Positions 33,546 through 43,045 are shown, numbered from the stretch's first letter. The stretch is DNA of 64,000 bases from Bradyrhizobium sp. LTSP849 (GCF_000938255.1 NZ_JYMR01000013.1:1-64000), one strand, 5' to 3'. The notes: generated by a model from the letters alone, not told the origin. Translations and numbers: made by a program.

Positions 33546-34880
33546 TCACTTCTCCCGGAAGGCCCGCATGAACTGGTCGTGCAGCGGCTTCATCAAGTAG
33601 GAGAACATCGTGCGGTCGCCGGTCTGGACGAAGGCTTCCGCCGGCATGCCGGGGATCAGCCTGGAGTCGCCGAGCTTGGCGACCTCCTCCGCGGACATCG
33701 ACACTCGGATGGTGTAGTAGCTCTGCCCGGTGCGCTGATCGGTGGTGACGTCGGGCGAGACGCGGGTGACGACGCCGTTGAGCTCGGGCGTGGTTCGCTG
33801 GTTGAAGGCGGAGAGGCGCAACAGCGTCTTCTGGCCGATCTGGAGCTTGTCGATATCGACCGGATTGACCTTGGCCTCGACCTGGAGGTCGTCGGCCTGC
33901 GGCACGATCAGCATCAAGGCGTCGCCGGCGGTGACGACGCCGCCCACCGTGTGCACGGTCGATTGCAGCACCATGCCGTCCTGCGGCGCGCGGATGTCGA
34001 CACGGCGAAGCTGATCCTCGGCCGCGACCTTGCGCTCGATCGACTCGCCGATCTTGTCATTGGTCTCGCGCAAATCCTTCGAGACCTCGCTCACCATGTC
34101 CTTGTCGACCTGGATGATCTGGAGCTCGGTCTCGGTGATCTTGCCCTTGGCCTGCGCCCGCGAGGCGATGTACTGCGCACGCTCGCCGTTGAGGCGCGCG
34201 CTGTCGCGCTCGAGCGTGGTCAGACGTGAGATCTGCACCAGGTGCTTGTCGTAGAGATCGCGGACGCCGATGAGCTCCTGCTGCACCAGCGAGATCTCCT
34301 TGTCCTTGGCCTTCTCCTGCGCGGAGAGACCCTCGATCTCCTCGTTGAGCTGCTGGATGCGCTCGCGGAGCTGCGCCTTCTGCCCCGCACGGCCATTGAC
34401 GCGAACGTCGAACAGCTTTGTTTCGGCGGAGAGCAGCACCTTGACGTCGGGATCGTTGCCACGATCGAGCAGCGCCTGCGGAAACTCGAGCTTGTCGAGC
34501 CCGCGCTGCTCGGCCTGAAGCCGCGCCGCTCGCGCCTGCCCCGCGTCGAGATTCTTGGTGACGATGGCGAGATTGGCCTTGGTGACGGTGTCGTCGAGCC
34601 GCACCACGATGTCGCCGGCCTTGACCAGGTCGCCGTCATGGGCACGCACCTCGCCGACCACGCCGCCGGTCGGATGCTGCACCTTCTTGACGTTGGATTC
34701 GACCACGATCTGGCCGGGCGCGATCAGCGCGCCGGAGATCTGCACCATCGACGCCCAACCGCCGAGGCCGACGGCCAGAACCAGCACGATCGAGACCCCA
34801 AGGATCAGGTGAAACCGGATCGACTCCCGCACGGTTCTCTTCGCGCCGGGCTTTGCGCCGCCAATCGTCATCGTGCTCAT
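33546..34880 (-). CDS. HlyD/PrsE-type membrane fusion protein of a type I secretion system
   Basis: This 444-residue protein has one N-terminal membrane segment (about residues 27-50, LILGVSIVLVLAVGLGG), then GQIVVESNVKKVQHPTGGVV, a lipoyl-like half motif, followed by a long coiled coil (about residues 110-290, with LREIRQ-like heptads) and the returning half IRAPQDGMVLQSTVHTVGGV near residue 305. The C-terminal barrel contains NPVDIDKLQIGQKTLLRLSA and QSYYTIRVSM. It bridges the inner-membrane ATPase and an outer-membrane TolC channel. Its start overlaps the ATPase stop by 4 bp. No TolC-like gene is seen in the window. Confidence 0.9.
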   Translation of the reverse strand: MSTMTIGGAKPGAKRTVRESIRFHLILGVSIVLVLAVGLGGWASMVQISGALIAPGQIVVESNVKKVQHPTGGVVGEVRAHDGDLVKAGDIVVRLDDTVTKANLAIVTKNLDAGQARAARLQAEQRGLDKLEFPQALLDRGNDPDVKVLLSAETKLFDVRVNGRAGQKAQLRERIQQLNEEIEGLSAQEKAKDKEISLVQQELIGVRDLYDKHLVQISRLTTLERDSARLNGERAQYIASRAQAKGKITETELQIIQVDKDMVSEVSKDLRETNDKIGESIERKVAAEDQLRRVDIRAPQDGMVLQSTVHTVGGVVTAGDALMLIVPQADDLQVEAKVNPVDIDKLQIGQKTLLRLSAFNQRTTPELNGVVTRVSPDVTTDQRTGQSYYTIRVSMSAEEVAKLGDSRLIPGMPAEAFVQTGDRTMFSYLMKPLHDQFMRAFREK

Positions 34881-36625
34881 GCTTTGGCCACTCCGCCTTC
34901 ACTGACGATCTTGATCGGCGCCGGCGGCGCGACGCGGGACTGGAGCACCTGGGCGAGCACCTGCTCCTTCGGCCCGAAGGCCTGCATACGGCCGTCGCGC
35001 AGCACCAGGATCTGGTCGACCGCCTCGACGCCGATCGGCCGGTGCGCCACCACGATGACGATGGCACCGCGCTCGCGCGCGGCACGGATGGCGCGGGTCA
35101 GCGCTTCGTCGCCTTCGGTGTCGAGATTGGAATTGGGCTCGTCGAGCACGATCAGGAACGGATTGCCGTAAAGCGCGCGCGCCAGCGCCACACGCTGCGC
35201 CTGGCCTGCGGAGAGCGAAGTGCCCTGCTCGCCCACTTGCGTGTTGTAGCCCTCGCGCATCTTGATGATCATCTCGTGCACGCCGGCTTCTTTCGCCGCG
35301 CCGATGATGCCGTCAGACGTGGCCTCGGGATCGAAGCGGCTGATGTTCTGCGCGATGGTGCCGCCGAACAGTTCGACGTCCTGCGGCAGATAGCCGATAT
35401 GGCGGCCGAGCATGTCGGACGCCCACTGGTCGAGCGCTGCGCCGTCGAGCCGCACCTTGCCGCGCACCGGTTGCCAGACGCCGACCAGCGCCCGGATCAG
35501 CGACGATTTGCCGGAGCCGCTCGGCCCGATCACGCCGAGGCCGTTGCCGGCTTCGAGCGCAAAGGTGATGTCCTGCACGATGAGCCGCTGGTCGCCGGGC
35601 GGCACCATCGCGACGCCTTCGACCGAGAGCCGGCTGGTGGGCGCCTGCAACTGGGTCGGCATCGTTTGCGCCGGCATCTGTTCCAGAAGACGGCTGAGGC
35701 GGTGCCAGCTCTGGCGTGCGGTGACGAAGGATTTCCAATGCGCGATCGCGAGATCGACCGGCGCCAGCGCGCGGGCGGAGAGTATCGAGCCTGCGATGAT
35801 GATGCCGGCGGTCGCCTCCTGGTGGATGACGAGATAGGCGCCGACCGCGAGCACCGCCGATTGCAGCATCATGCGCAACACTTTGGCGACCGCGCCGAGA
35901 CCGCCGGCGACGTCGCTCGCACGCTGATTGCCGGCGAGATATTTTTCGTTGGCCTCGCTCCAGCGCTGGTTCAACCGGCCGGCCATGCCCATCGACACCA
36001 GCACTTCCGCATTGCGGCGGCTGGACTGGGCGAGATCGTTGCGCTGGGCGGCAAGGCCCATCGCCTCTTTCGCCGGCTGGCGGGAGAGGAACTCGGTGAC
36101 CAGCGTCAGCCCGACCAGGATGATGGCGCCGACCAGTGCGGTGAGGCCGATCATGACATGGAAGGCGAAGCAGATGGCGAGATAGAGCGGCAGCCAGGGC
36201 AGGTCGAAGAACGCACTCGGTCCCATGCCGCCGAGAAAGGAGCGGACATTGTCGAGGTCGCGCAGCGGCTGAAGCCCCTCGTTGCGACTGCCGACCAGCA
36301 GCGGCAGGCGCACGATGGTGTCGAACACGCGCTTGTTCAGGGCTTCGTCGAGCGCGGTGCCGATCCGTCCCAGGATGCGGCTGCGGATCATGTCGAGCAC
36401 GCCCTGCGCCATATAGAGGCCGCCGGCGAGGACGATCAGACCGACGAGGGTCGGGATGCTGCGGCTCGGCAGCACCCGGTCGTAGACTTCCAGCATGAAG
36501 ATCGACCCGGTCAGATAGAGCAGGTTGATCATGCAGCTCATGAAGCCAAGGCCGATCAACGCCGTGCGGCAGGCACGCAGCGCGTCACCGAGCTCTGAAC
36601 GGCGGAGGCCGGGAACGGCTGCCAT
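34877..36625 (-). CDS. Type I secretion ABC transporter (PrsD/ATPase-permease)
   Basis: This 582-residue fusion has six membrane segments in its first 300 residues (LIGLGFMSCMINLLYLTGSI; LVGLIVLAGGLYMAQG) and a C-terminal ATPase with Walker A GPSGSGKSSLIRALVG, signature LSAGQAQRVALARALYG, and Walker B LIVLDEPNSNLD. There is no N-terminal C39 peptidase-like domain, which is typical of PrsD/HasD exporters of RTX-tailed proteins. It would export the giant RTX-like protein at 49373-60112 or related substrates. The ATG at 36625 is preferred over a TTG at 36670. Confidence 0.9.
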   Translation of the reverse strand: MAAVPGLRRSELGDALRACRTALIGLGFMSCMINLLYLTGSIFMLEVYDRVLPSRSIPTLVGLIVLAGGLYMAQGVLDMIRSRILGRIGTALDEALNKRVFDTIVRLPLLVGSRNEGLQPLRDLDNVRSFLGGMGPSAFFDLPWLPLYLAICFAFHVMIGLTALVGAIILVGLTLVTEFLSRQPAKEAMGLAAQRNDLAQSSRRNAEVLVSMGMAGRLNQRWSEANEKYLAGNQRASDVAGGLGAVAKVLRMMLQSAVLAVGAYLVIHQEATAGIIIAGSILSARALAPVDLAIAHWKSFVTARQSWHRLSRLLEQMPAQTMPTQLQAPTSRLSVEGVAMVPPGDQRLIVQDITFALEAGNGLGVIGPSGSGKSSLIRALVGVWQPVRGKVRLDGAALDQWASDMLGRHIGYLPQDVELFGGTIAQNISRFDPEATSDGIIGAAKEAGVHEMIIKMREGYNTQVGEQGTSLSAGQAQRVALARALYGNPFLIVLDEPNSNLDTEGDEALTRAIRAARERGAIVIVVAHRPIGVEAVDQILVLRDGRMQAFGPKEQVLAQVLQSRVAPPAPIKIVSEGGVAKA

Positions 36626-36890
36626 CAGTCTGATCTCTTTCGGGCGAGGGGCAGAAACCCCTGATTTCAAAGGTACATTGAGGGGTACTTGCCCCGGATT
36701 AATATCGCGTTCTCTCCCGCGTGCGGCGCAATCGAATTAATCCAGGACCTTGATTACGTCACATCTACCGCGGATGGCCTGATGCGCAAGTCCGGTATTT
36801 CACAGTCTTCGCGGCTTTTTATAGCAGACAAATACGCCCCTCCCCAGCCTGGGGAGAGGCGCAAAGTTCCGCTTCGCTGAACGGAGAAGC

Positions 36891-37160
36891 CTAGAACCGG
36901 CCGCCGCCGCGGACCAGCCGCACCACCAGCAGCAGGATGACCGCGCCGATGGCGGAATAAATGATCTCCGATACCAGCCCGGTACCGATATGAATGCCGA
37001 GCTTGGGGAACAGGAACGTCGCGACAAACGCACCGGCAATGCCGATCACGATGTCGCCGATGATGCCGAAGCCTGCGCCCCGCACGATCTTGCCGGCCAG
37101 CCAGCCGGCCACGAGGCCGACGAACAGGATGACGAGCAGGCCTTCATTCGAAATGTACAT
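36891..37160 (-). CDS. GlsB/YeaQ/YmgE family membrane protein
   Basis: This 89-residue protein has three membrane segments and glycine-rich turns: VGLVAGWLAGKIVRGAGFGI near the start and then GDIVIGIAGAFVATFLFPK and IGAVILLLVVRLVRG. This is the pattern of the GlsB/YeaQ/YmgE stress-response family (formerly transglycosylase-associated), whose activity is unknown. It stands alone between the secretion genes and the importer operon. Confidence 0.88.
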   Translation of the reverse strand: MYISNEGLLVILFVGLVAGWLAGKIVRGAGFGIIGDIVIGIAGAFVATFLFPKLGIHIGTGLVSEIIYSAIGAVILLLVVRLVRGGGRF

Positions 37161-37369
37161 AAGTCAGATCCCTCTCCGTGAACGGCCGCATGGAACCGGA
37201 ATCGGGATGAATGGGGTCTGAATGCTGTTCCCCGCTCTCCCGGACCGCGCCGGCAAAAACGTCGAAAACAACCCCATGCACAGTAGAACACCTCTTCGCC
37301 GAGTACGCCCGGTGAATCGTGACAACTCGGTGCTGGCGCAGGGGATTTTCGAGATCAGGCGCGGCCGGC

Positions 37370-38344
37370 CTACGACGCGACCACGGCGTCCGCCAGCACA
37401 CACCTTGCCGCCCGGCCCGGCCCCACCTCCACATTCGGCGGCAGTTGCTCCAGGCAGCGGCGCTGCGCCACCGAACAACGCGGAGCGAAGGAGCAGTTGT
37501 GCGGCCTCTCGGCCAGCGACGGCGGCGTGCCGGGGATGGTCTCGAGCCTTGCCCCCCGCTTGGCGCCGTGGATGGTGGAGGCGAGCAGGCCCTTGGCGTA
37601 GGGATGCACCGGCGAACGGACGATGTCGCGAAGCGTCCCCTGCTCCACGATCTGGCCGGCATACATCACCGCGACGCGGTCGCAGATCTCGATGGCGACG
37701 CCGATGTCGTGGGTGACGAAGATGACGGACATGCCGAACTCGCGCTGTAGCTCGCGCAAGAGCAACAATATCTGGATCTGCACAGTGGCATCGAGCGCCG
37801 TGGTCGGCTCGTCCGCCAGTAGGATCTTGGGACGGCAGGCGAGCGCCAGCGCGATCATGGCGCGCTGGCGCATGCCGCCGGACATTTCGTGCGGATAGGC
37901 ATCCAACCGGCGCTTTGCGGACGGGATGCGCACGACCTCGAGCATCTCCAAGGCTCTCGCGCGGCCTTCCGCATAAGACTTGCCTTCGTGGCGCACCACG
38001 CTCTCGGCGATCTGCGCGCCGATGGTGTAGACCGGATCGAGCGCCAGCGCGGGCTCCTGAAAAATCATCGAGACGGTCTGGCCGCGGAACGACGACAGCT
38101 CCTCGTCGTTCATGGCCAGCACATCGCGCCCCATGACGTTGACCGTGCCTGCGATCTGCGTGCGCTTCTTCGGCAACAGCCGCATCAGCGCACGCAAGGT
38201 CACGCTCTTGCCCGAACCGGACTCGCCGAGCAGACCCAGCACCTCGCCATCGCCGAGCGTGAGACTGAGATCGTTCACGGCATAGACCGTGCGCTCGCCG
38301 GTAAAGCGGATGTTGAGGCCGGAGATGTCGACGAGCTTTGTCAT
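37370..38344 (-). CDS. Peptide/opine ABC importer ATPase (DppD-like)
   Basis: This 324-residue ATPase has Walker A GLLGESGSGKSVTLRALMRL, signature SGGMRQRAMIALALACRP and Walker B ILLADEPTTALD, followed by VIFVTHDIGVAIEICDRVAV. The C-terminal segment CSFAPRCSVAQRRCLEQLP is the cysteine-containing oligopeptide-transporter extension. It is the last gene of a seven-gene operon and its start overlaps the amidase stop by 4 bp. With the DppF-like gene it forms the ATPase pair of the importer. Confidence 0.92.
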   Translation of the reverse strand: MTKLVDISGLNIRFTGERTVYAVNDLSLTLGDGEVLGLLGESGSGKSVTLRALMRLLPKKRTQIAGTVNVMGRDVLAMNDEELSSFRGQTVSMIFQEPALALDPVYTIGAQIAESVVRHEGKSYAEGRARALEMLEVVRIPSAKRRLDAYPHEMSGGMRQRAMIALALACRPKILLADEPTTALDATVQIQILLLLRELQREFGMSVIFVTHDIGVAIEICDRVAVMYAGQIVEQGTLRDIVRSPVHPYAKGLLASTIHGAKRGARLETIPGTPPSLAERPHNCSFAPRCSVAQRRCLEQLPPNVEVGPGRAARCVLADAVVAS

Positions 38345-39756
38345 GACGGCAGCTTGGGTACCCGGTCGTGGTAATCGGTGACGCGCTGGAAGGCGGCGCC
38401 GATGGTGAGCAAGGTCGCTTCATCGAAGGAGCGGCCGATCAGCTGCATGCCGATCGGCAGGCCGCTTTTGGTGAAGCCGGACGGCACGGTCAGCGACGGC
38501 AGGCCCAGGAAGTTCACAGGGCGGGTGAACAGCGTCAGCCGCTGCAACAGCGCCGGCGCGTTCGGCCCGCCGCCGACATCGCTTTCCTCAATCGTGGGCG
38601 CCGGCACCGGAGATGCCGGTGCGATCACCGCATCGACGCCGGCGGTGGCCGCATTGTGCGCGGCGAGCGCGGGCCCGCGCCAGCGCATCGCCTCCAGATA
38701 GGTGATGGCGGGAACGGCGAGCCCGTTCTGAAGCCGCATCAACACCTGCGAGCCATAATCCTGCGGACGCTCGATCATCCAGCGCTTGTGGAATGCGGCC
38801 GCTTCGGCCGCGAGCACAAGTTGGCTCGCGGAGGACAATTGCCGCTGATCGGGCAGCTCGACCGTGACAATATCGGCGCCTTCGCGCTTGAGCACGGCGA
38901 TGGTCTCGTCGAGCACGCGCGCGACTTCGCTGTCGAGATCGTCGACATAGAAGGACGCAGGCACGCCAATCTTCAAGCCCTTGAGCGAGCCCTTGGTCGC
39001 GGCGACATAGTCCGACAGCGGCTCGTGGCTCGCGGTCGAATCTTCGGGATCGGGACCGGCCATCAACGCCAGAAGCAGCGCGCAATCCTCGGCGGTGCGG
39101 GCGAGCGGGCCGACGGTGTCGAGCGATTGCGACAGCGGCATCGCGCCGGCACGGCTGACGCGGCCCCAGGTGGTCTTGAGCCCCGTGACGCCGCAGAAAT
39201 GCGCGGGCATCCGGATCGAGCCGCCGGTGTCGGAGCCGAGCGCGGCATAGGTCAGGCGCGCGGCGACCGACGAGCCCGACCCCGACGACGAGCCGCCGGT
39301 GATATGCGCGACGTTCCAGGGATTGCGCACCGGACCGTAATGGGCGTTGTGGCCGGTCGGGCCATAGGCGAATTCGGCAAGATGCAGCGTGCCGAGGCGA
39401 ACTTGGCCGGCATCCTTCAGCCGCTGCAAGGCGGTGGAGGTGGTGGTCGGCACGAAATCGCGGCGGATCAGCGAGCCGCACGTCGCGACCTTGCCCGCAT
39501 CGTAATACATGTCCTTGTGCGCGAGCGGCACGCCATGCAGCGGACCGCGCAGATCGCCCTTGGCAAGCTCGGCGTCGGCGGCGTCAGCCGCCTTCAGCGC
39601 AGCCTCCGATTCGATCGACATGAAGGCGTTGAGATGCGGCTGCCACTGCGCAATGCGGTGCAGCAGCGCGCGCGTCGCCTCATGCGAGGACACTTGCTTC
39701 ATCGCGATCGCAAGCGCGACCTCGGTGAGCGTCATCAAGGCAGGCTCGGTGCTCAT
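38341..39756 (-). CDS. AtzE-like amidase within an ABC importer operon
   Basis: This 471-residue amidase-signature protein has Lys in GVPLAHKDMYYDAGKV, the loop ITGGSSSGSGSSVAARLTYA, and the nucleophilic Ser in GSDTGGSIRMPAHFCG. It is immediately downstream of an AtzG-like gene (4-bp overlap), which resembles the AtzE-AtzG carboxybiuret hydrolase pair. The placement between importer genes, overlapping its neighbours on both sides, suggests that the imported compound is an amide. The other amidase in the window (17330-18802) is only distantly similar. Its exact substrate is unknown. Confidence 0.87.
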   Translation of the reverse strand: MSTEPALMTLTEVALAIAMKQVSSHEATRALLHRIAQWQPHLNAFMSIESEAALKAADAADAELAKGDLRGPLHGVPLAHKDMYYDAGKVATCGSLIRRDFVPTTTSTALQRLKDAGQVRLGTLHLAEFAYGPTGHNAHYGPVRNPWNVAHITGGSSSGSGSSVAARLTYAALGSDTGGSIRMPAHFCGVTGLKTTWGRVSRAGAMPLSQSLDTVGPLARTAEDCALLLALMAGPDPEDSTASHEPLSDYVAATKGSLKGLKIGVPASFYVDDLDSEVARVLDETIAVLKREGADIVTVELPDQRQLSSASQLVLAAEAAAFHKRWMIERPQDYGSQVLMRLQNGLAVPAITYLEAMRWRGPALAAHNAATAGVDAVIAPASPVPAPTIEESDVGGGPNAPALLQRLTLFTRPVNFLGLPSLTVPSGFTKSGLPIGMQLIGRSFDEATLLTIGAAFQRVTDYHDRVPKLPS

Positions 39757-39950
39757 TTCGACACCTTGGTAGTCTGCGCGAGCACGTAGAGCGCCGGTTC
39801 GAGATCGAACGGCAACGTGCCGGCGATGGCCGCAAAGCCTTCGAAGGCGGGTCCGATGGAATTGGAGATGCGCGTCGCAATCTCATCGTCGACGGGAATG
39901 CCGGCGACTTGCGCTGTCGCCTTGATCTCTTTGGTCGTGGGTCTCGTCAT
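39753..39950 (-). CDS. AtzG-like (DUF4089) small subunit
   Basis: This 65-residue helical protein (KATAQVAGIPVDDEIATRIS, then FDLEPALYVLAQTTK) fits the DUF4089/AtzG type, a small subunit that stabilises the AtzE amidase by a GatC-like role. It overlaps the preceding ATPase gene and the following amidase gene by 4 bp each. The small size would let it escape annotation, but its context and family resemblance are convincing. Confidence 0.82.
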   Translation of the reverse strand: MTRPTTKEIKATAQVAGIPVDDEIATRISNSIGPAFEGFAAIAGTLPFDLEPALYVLAQTTKVSK

Positions 39951-41008
39951 GCGATTTCCTCTCGGGGCGCACGGCTATGGCCTGAACCAGGGATTGCCAT
40001 GTAGCACGCGGCCTCGTGGCCCATTCTATCGACGGCGGTGAGCTTTGGTGCAGCATTTGCGCAGAGCGGCTCCGCAAACGCGCAACGGGTGTGGAAGCGA
40101 CAGCCCGGGGGCGGATCAATCGGATTGGGCGGATCGCCGGTGATCGGCGGCTTTTCGGTGCGGCGGTCCGGATCGGAGGACGGCATGGCCGCAAGAAGCG
40201 CGCGCGTATAGGGATGCGCCGGCTTGTCCCAGACCTGGTCGACCGGGCCGAGCTCGACGACCTCGCCGAGATACATCACCAGCACACGATCGCTGATGTA
40301 GCGGACGACGTTGAGGTCGTGGCTGATGAAGAGATAGGTCAAGCCGAACTCGCGCTTGAGATCGGCAAGCAGATTGAGCACCTGCGCCTCGACCGATTTG
40401 TCGAGCGCGGAGACGGCTTCATCGAGGATCACCAGCCGCGGCGACAGCGCCAGCGCGCGTGCGATGTTGACGCGTTGGCGCTGGCCGCCGGAGATCTCGT
40501 GCGGATAGCGGTTGGCGAAGTTTGCAGGGACCAAGCCCACCTTGCCGAGCAGCTCGCGCGCCAGTGCGCGCGCCGTACCATCAGCCATGCCATGGACTTT
40601 TGGGCCGAACGCGATCGATTCCTCGATGGTCAGGCGCGGATTAAGCGAGGCGTAAGAGTCCTGAAACACCATCTGCATGCCGCGGCGCAGCTCTCGCAGC
40701 GACAACGACTGCCCGACGGCCATGCCGTCATAGATGATGTCGCCGGTATCGCGCGGCATCAGATGCATCAGCAGCCGCGCAGTGGTCGACTTGCCGCAGC
40801 CGGATTCGCCGACGATGCCGACGGTCTCGCCCTTGGCGATGGAGAAGGAGACATTGTCGACGGCGCGCACGGTGCGTTTGGCGGCGAACAGCCCGCCACG
40901 CACGGGGAAATGCTTGGTGAGTCCGTTGACCTGGAGCAGCGGCTGCGCGACGCCGCCGACGTCTTCGACCGGCTCCAGCATGGCGATGGAAGTATTGCTC
41001 TCGCTCAT
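39947..41008 (-). CDS. Peptide/opine ABC importer ATPase (DppF-like)
   Basis: This 353-residue ATPase has Walker A VGIVGESGCGKSTTARLLMHL, signature SGGQRQRVNIARALALSP and Walker B LVILDEAVSALDKS, then LTYLFISHDLNVVRYISDRV and the oligopeptide extension GCRFHTRCAFAEPLCANA. It is 3 bp after the permease stop and overlaps AtzG by 4 bp. It pairs with the ATPase at 37370-38344. Confidence 0.92.
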   Translation of the reverse strand: MSESNTSIAMLEPVEDVGGVAQPLLQVNGLTKHFPVRGGLFAAKRTVRAVDNVSFSIAKGETVGIVGESGCGKSTTARLLMHLMPRDTGDIIYDGMAVGQSLSLRELRRGMQMVFQDSYASLNPRLTIEESIAFGPKVHGMADGTARALARELLGKVGLVPANFANRYPHEISGGQRQRVNIARALALSPRLVILDEAVSALDKSVEAQVLNLLADLKREFGLTYLFISHDLNVVRYISDRVLVMYLGEVVELGPVDQVWDKPAHPYTRALLAAMPSSDPDRRTEKPPITGDPPNPIDPPPGCRFHTRCAFAEPLCANAAPKLTAVDRMGHEAACYMAIPGSGHSRAPREEIA

Positions 41009-41011
41009 GGC

Positions 41012-41914
41012 CTAGTTCCTGATGTCCATGGCGCTGCGCAGGCCGTCCGAGAGAAGATTGAAGCAGATCGAGACCGCGAAGATCATCGCGCCGGGGAGAG
41101 CTGCGACCCAGGGATTAACGTAGATCGCGGTGCGCAAGGTGTTCAGCATCAGCCCCCATTCCGGCTCTGGCGGCTTGGTGCCGAGGCCGAGGAAGGAGAG
41201 GCCTGCCGCCAAAATCATCGAGACCGAGATCAGGCTGGTGGCATAAACGAAGATCGAGCCCAGCACATTGCCGAGGATATGCACGCGCATGATGGTGAAG
41301 GGCCCCGCGCCCGAAGCGCGCGCGGCCTCGACGAAATCCATGTTGCGAACGCCGGTGGTGACGCTTTCGGCGACGCGGGTGATCTGCGGCACGAACACGA
41401 CGGTCAGCGACACGATGGAGTTGAGGATGCCGGCGCCCAGCGCGCCAGAGATCGCAATCGCAAGCAGCACGGAGGGAAAGGCGTAGAACACGTCGATCGT
41501 GCGCATGATCGCTGTGTTGAGCTTGCCGCCGACATAGCCCGCGACGAGACCGAGCGAGGTGCCGATGCCGAAAGCCAGGACCACGGGCAGAATGCCGATA
41601 ACGAGCGACAGCCGCCCGCCATAGATCAACCGCGCCAGCATGTCACGGCCGAGTTCGTCGGTGCCGAGCGGATAGCCCACTGTGCCGATGTGGCGCAGGC
41701 GGCGGATCATCGAGCCCTTGTAGGGGTCTTCGAGACCGAGCCAGGGCGCGAGGATCGCGGAGAGGAAGATCAGCAGCAGCACCAGCGCGCAGGCCATGCT
41801 GACCTTGTCGCGACGAATACGGCGGCCGACGGTCGCCCAATAGCCGCGCGCCTTGGTCGCAGGCGCGGCCTGGAGTGCGGCGTCGGTGGTGGCTGACAAC
41901 GGAAGCTCGCTCAT
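41012..41914 (-). CDS. Peptide/opine ABC importer permease (DppC-like)
   Basis: This 300-residue permease has an N-terminal cytoplasmic segment and six membrane segments. TDELGRDMLARLIYGGRLSL and the EAA-loop region ASGAGPFTIMRVHILGNVLG are typical of the C-type permease. The ATG at 41914 is preferred; a longer frame to 42007 translates a repeat element (WVPAFAGTT is a typical repeat-derived peptide). It follows the B-type permease gene with a repeat between them. Confidence 0.9.
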   Translation of the reverse strand: MSELPLSATTDAALQAAPATKARGYWATVGRRIRRDKVSMACALVLLLIFLSAILAPWLGLEDPYKGSMIRRLRHIGTVGYPLGTDELGRDMLARLIYGGRLSLVIGILPVVLAFGIGTSLGLVAGYVGGKLNTAIMRTIDVFYAFPSVLLAIAISGALGAGILNSIVSLTVVFVPQITRVAESVTTGVRNMDFVEAARASGAGPFTIMRVHILGNVLGSIFVYATSLISVSMILAAGLSFLGLGTKPPEPEWGLMLNTLRTAIYVNPWVAALPGAMIFAVSICFNLLSDGLRSAMDIRN

Positions 41915-41930
41915 TGCCGCAATTTCCAAC

Positions 41931-42051
41931 GTCGTCCCGGCGAAGGCCGGGACCCATAACCACGAAAGGTCATTTGGCGAGGACTCGTGGTTGCTATCTC
42001 GTCCCACAACCGCTTACTGGGGTTATGGGTCCCGGCCTTCGCCGGGACGAC
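41931..42051. repeat. Palindromic intergenic repeat, family A (copy 2)
   Basis: GTCGTCCCGGCGAAGGCCGG at the left and CCGGCCTTCGCCGGGACGAC at the right flank a segment with TTTGGCGAGGACT and GGTTATGGGTCC. It sits inside the importer operon between the two permease genes, 24 bp after the B permease and 16 bp before the C permease start. Confidence 0.88.
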
Positions 42052-42076
42052 ACTGAATGTGTGGCACCTCATCCCG

Positions 42077-43030
42077 CTAGCCCCGCTTGATGCGCGGATC
42101 GATCGCGGCTTGCGCGATGTCGACCAGCAGATTGAGGAAGACGAAGAACAGCGCCAGCACCAGGATCGTGCCCTGCAACAGCGGCAAATCGCGCTGGAAG
42201 ATCGCCGAATTGAGCAGGAAGCCGGAGCCCGGCCAGGAGAACACGGTCTCGATCAGAATCGAGCCGCCGAGCATGTAACCGAGCTGGAGGCCCATCACCG
42301 CAAGCGCGGTGGGCGCGGCGTTCTTGATGATGTGGCGAAACACCCCCCGTTCGTGCAGACCCTTTGCACGCAAGGCTTCGACAAAATCCTGCGAGAGGAT
42401 GTCACCAGTCAGCGCGCGCACGGTGCGGGTGACGATGCCCATCGGGATCACCGAGGTCGTAATCGCCGGCAGCACGAGATATTTCAGATGCTCCCAATCC
42501 CAGGCCCAGGCTGTGGAGCCGCCGGATCCGGCGCCGACCGCGGGCAGCCAGTTCAGCTCGACCGAGAAGATGATGACGAGAACCATGCCGAGCCAGTAAT
42601 GCGGCACCGAGACGCCGGCGATGGCAAAGGACGTCGCGACCTTGTCGATCCAGGTCTCGCGAAAGTAGCCGGCGATCAGGCCGAGCAGGATGCCCATCGT
42701 GAAGCCGATGATAGCCGCCGCAATTGCAAGCGTGACGGTGTTGCCGACCGCGCGCATGACTTCGGCGAGCACGGGGCGTCCCGTCGCGATGGAGTTGCCG
42801 AGATCGCCATGCAGCGCGCGCAGCAGCCACAGGCCGAACTGCACCGGCAACGGGCGGTCGAAACCGTAGGCTGTGCGCAACTGCGCCGCGAGCTCCTGCG
42901 AGGCATCGGCCGGCAGCACCGCGACGAGCGGATCGCCCGGCGTGATGTGCACGAGCAGAAAGCACACCAGCGCGACGCTGATGACGATCGGGATGACATA
43001 GACGATGCGTCTGGCGATATAGGCGAGCAC
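42077..43030 (-). CDS. Peptide/opine ABC importer permease (DppB-like)
   Basis: This 317-residue permease has six membrane segments and the B-type features: RIVYVIPIVISVALVCFLLV at the start, FVEALRAKGLHERGVFRHII in the EAA loop, and the C-terminal DIAQAAIDPRIKRG. It is the first permease gene of the operon, preceded by the substrate-binding protein gene and a 160-bp repeat. Confidence 0.9.
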   Translation of the reverse strand: MLAYIARRIVYVIPIVISVALVCFLLVHITPGDPLVAVLPADASQELAAQLRTAYGFDRPLPVQFGLWLLRALHGDLGNSIATGRPVLAEVMRAVGNTVTLAIAAAIIGFTMGILLGLIAGYFRETWIDKVATSFAIAGVSVPHYWLGMVLVIIFSVELNWLPAVGAGSGGSTAWAWDWEHLKYLVLPAITTSVIPMGIVTRTVRALTGDILSQDFVEALRAKGLHERGVFRHIIKNAAPTALAVMGLQLGYMLGGSILIETVFSWPGSGFLLNSAIFQRDLPLLQGTILVLALFFVFLNLLVDIAQAAIDPRIKRG

Positions 43031-43045
43031 GTCGGATTCTTTCTT

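Noticed and set aside
34853..36598. A 581-codon plus-strand frame opposite the type I secretion ATPase
   Set aside because: The minus-strand frame has complete Walker A, signature and Walker B motifs; this one is a shadow with Arg/Asp/His-rich composition.
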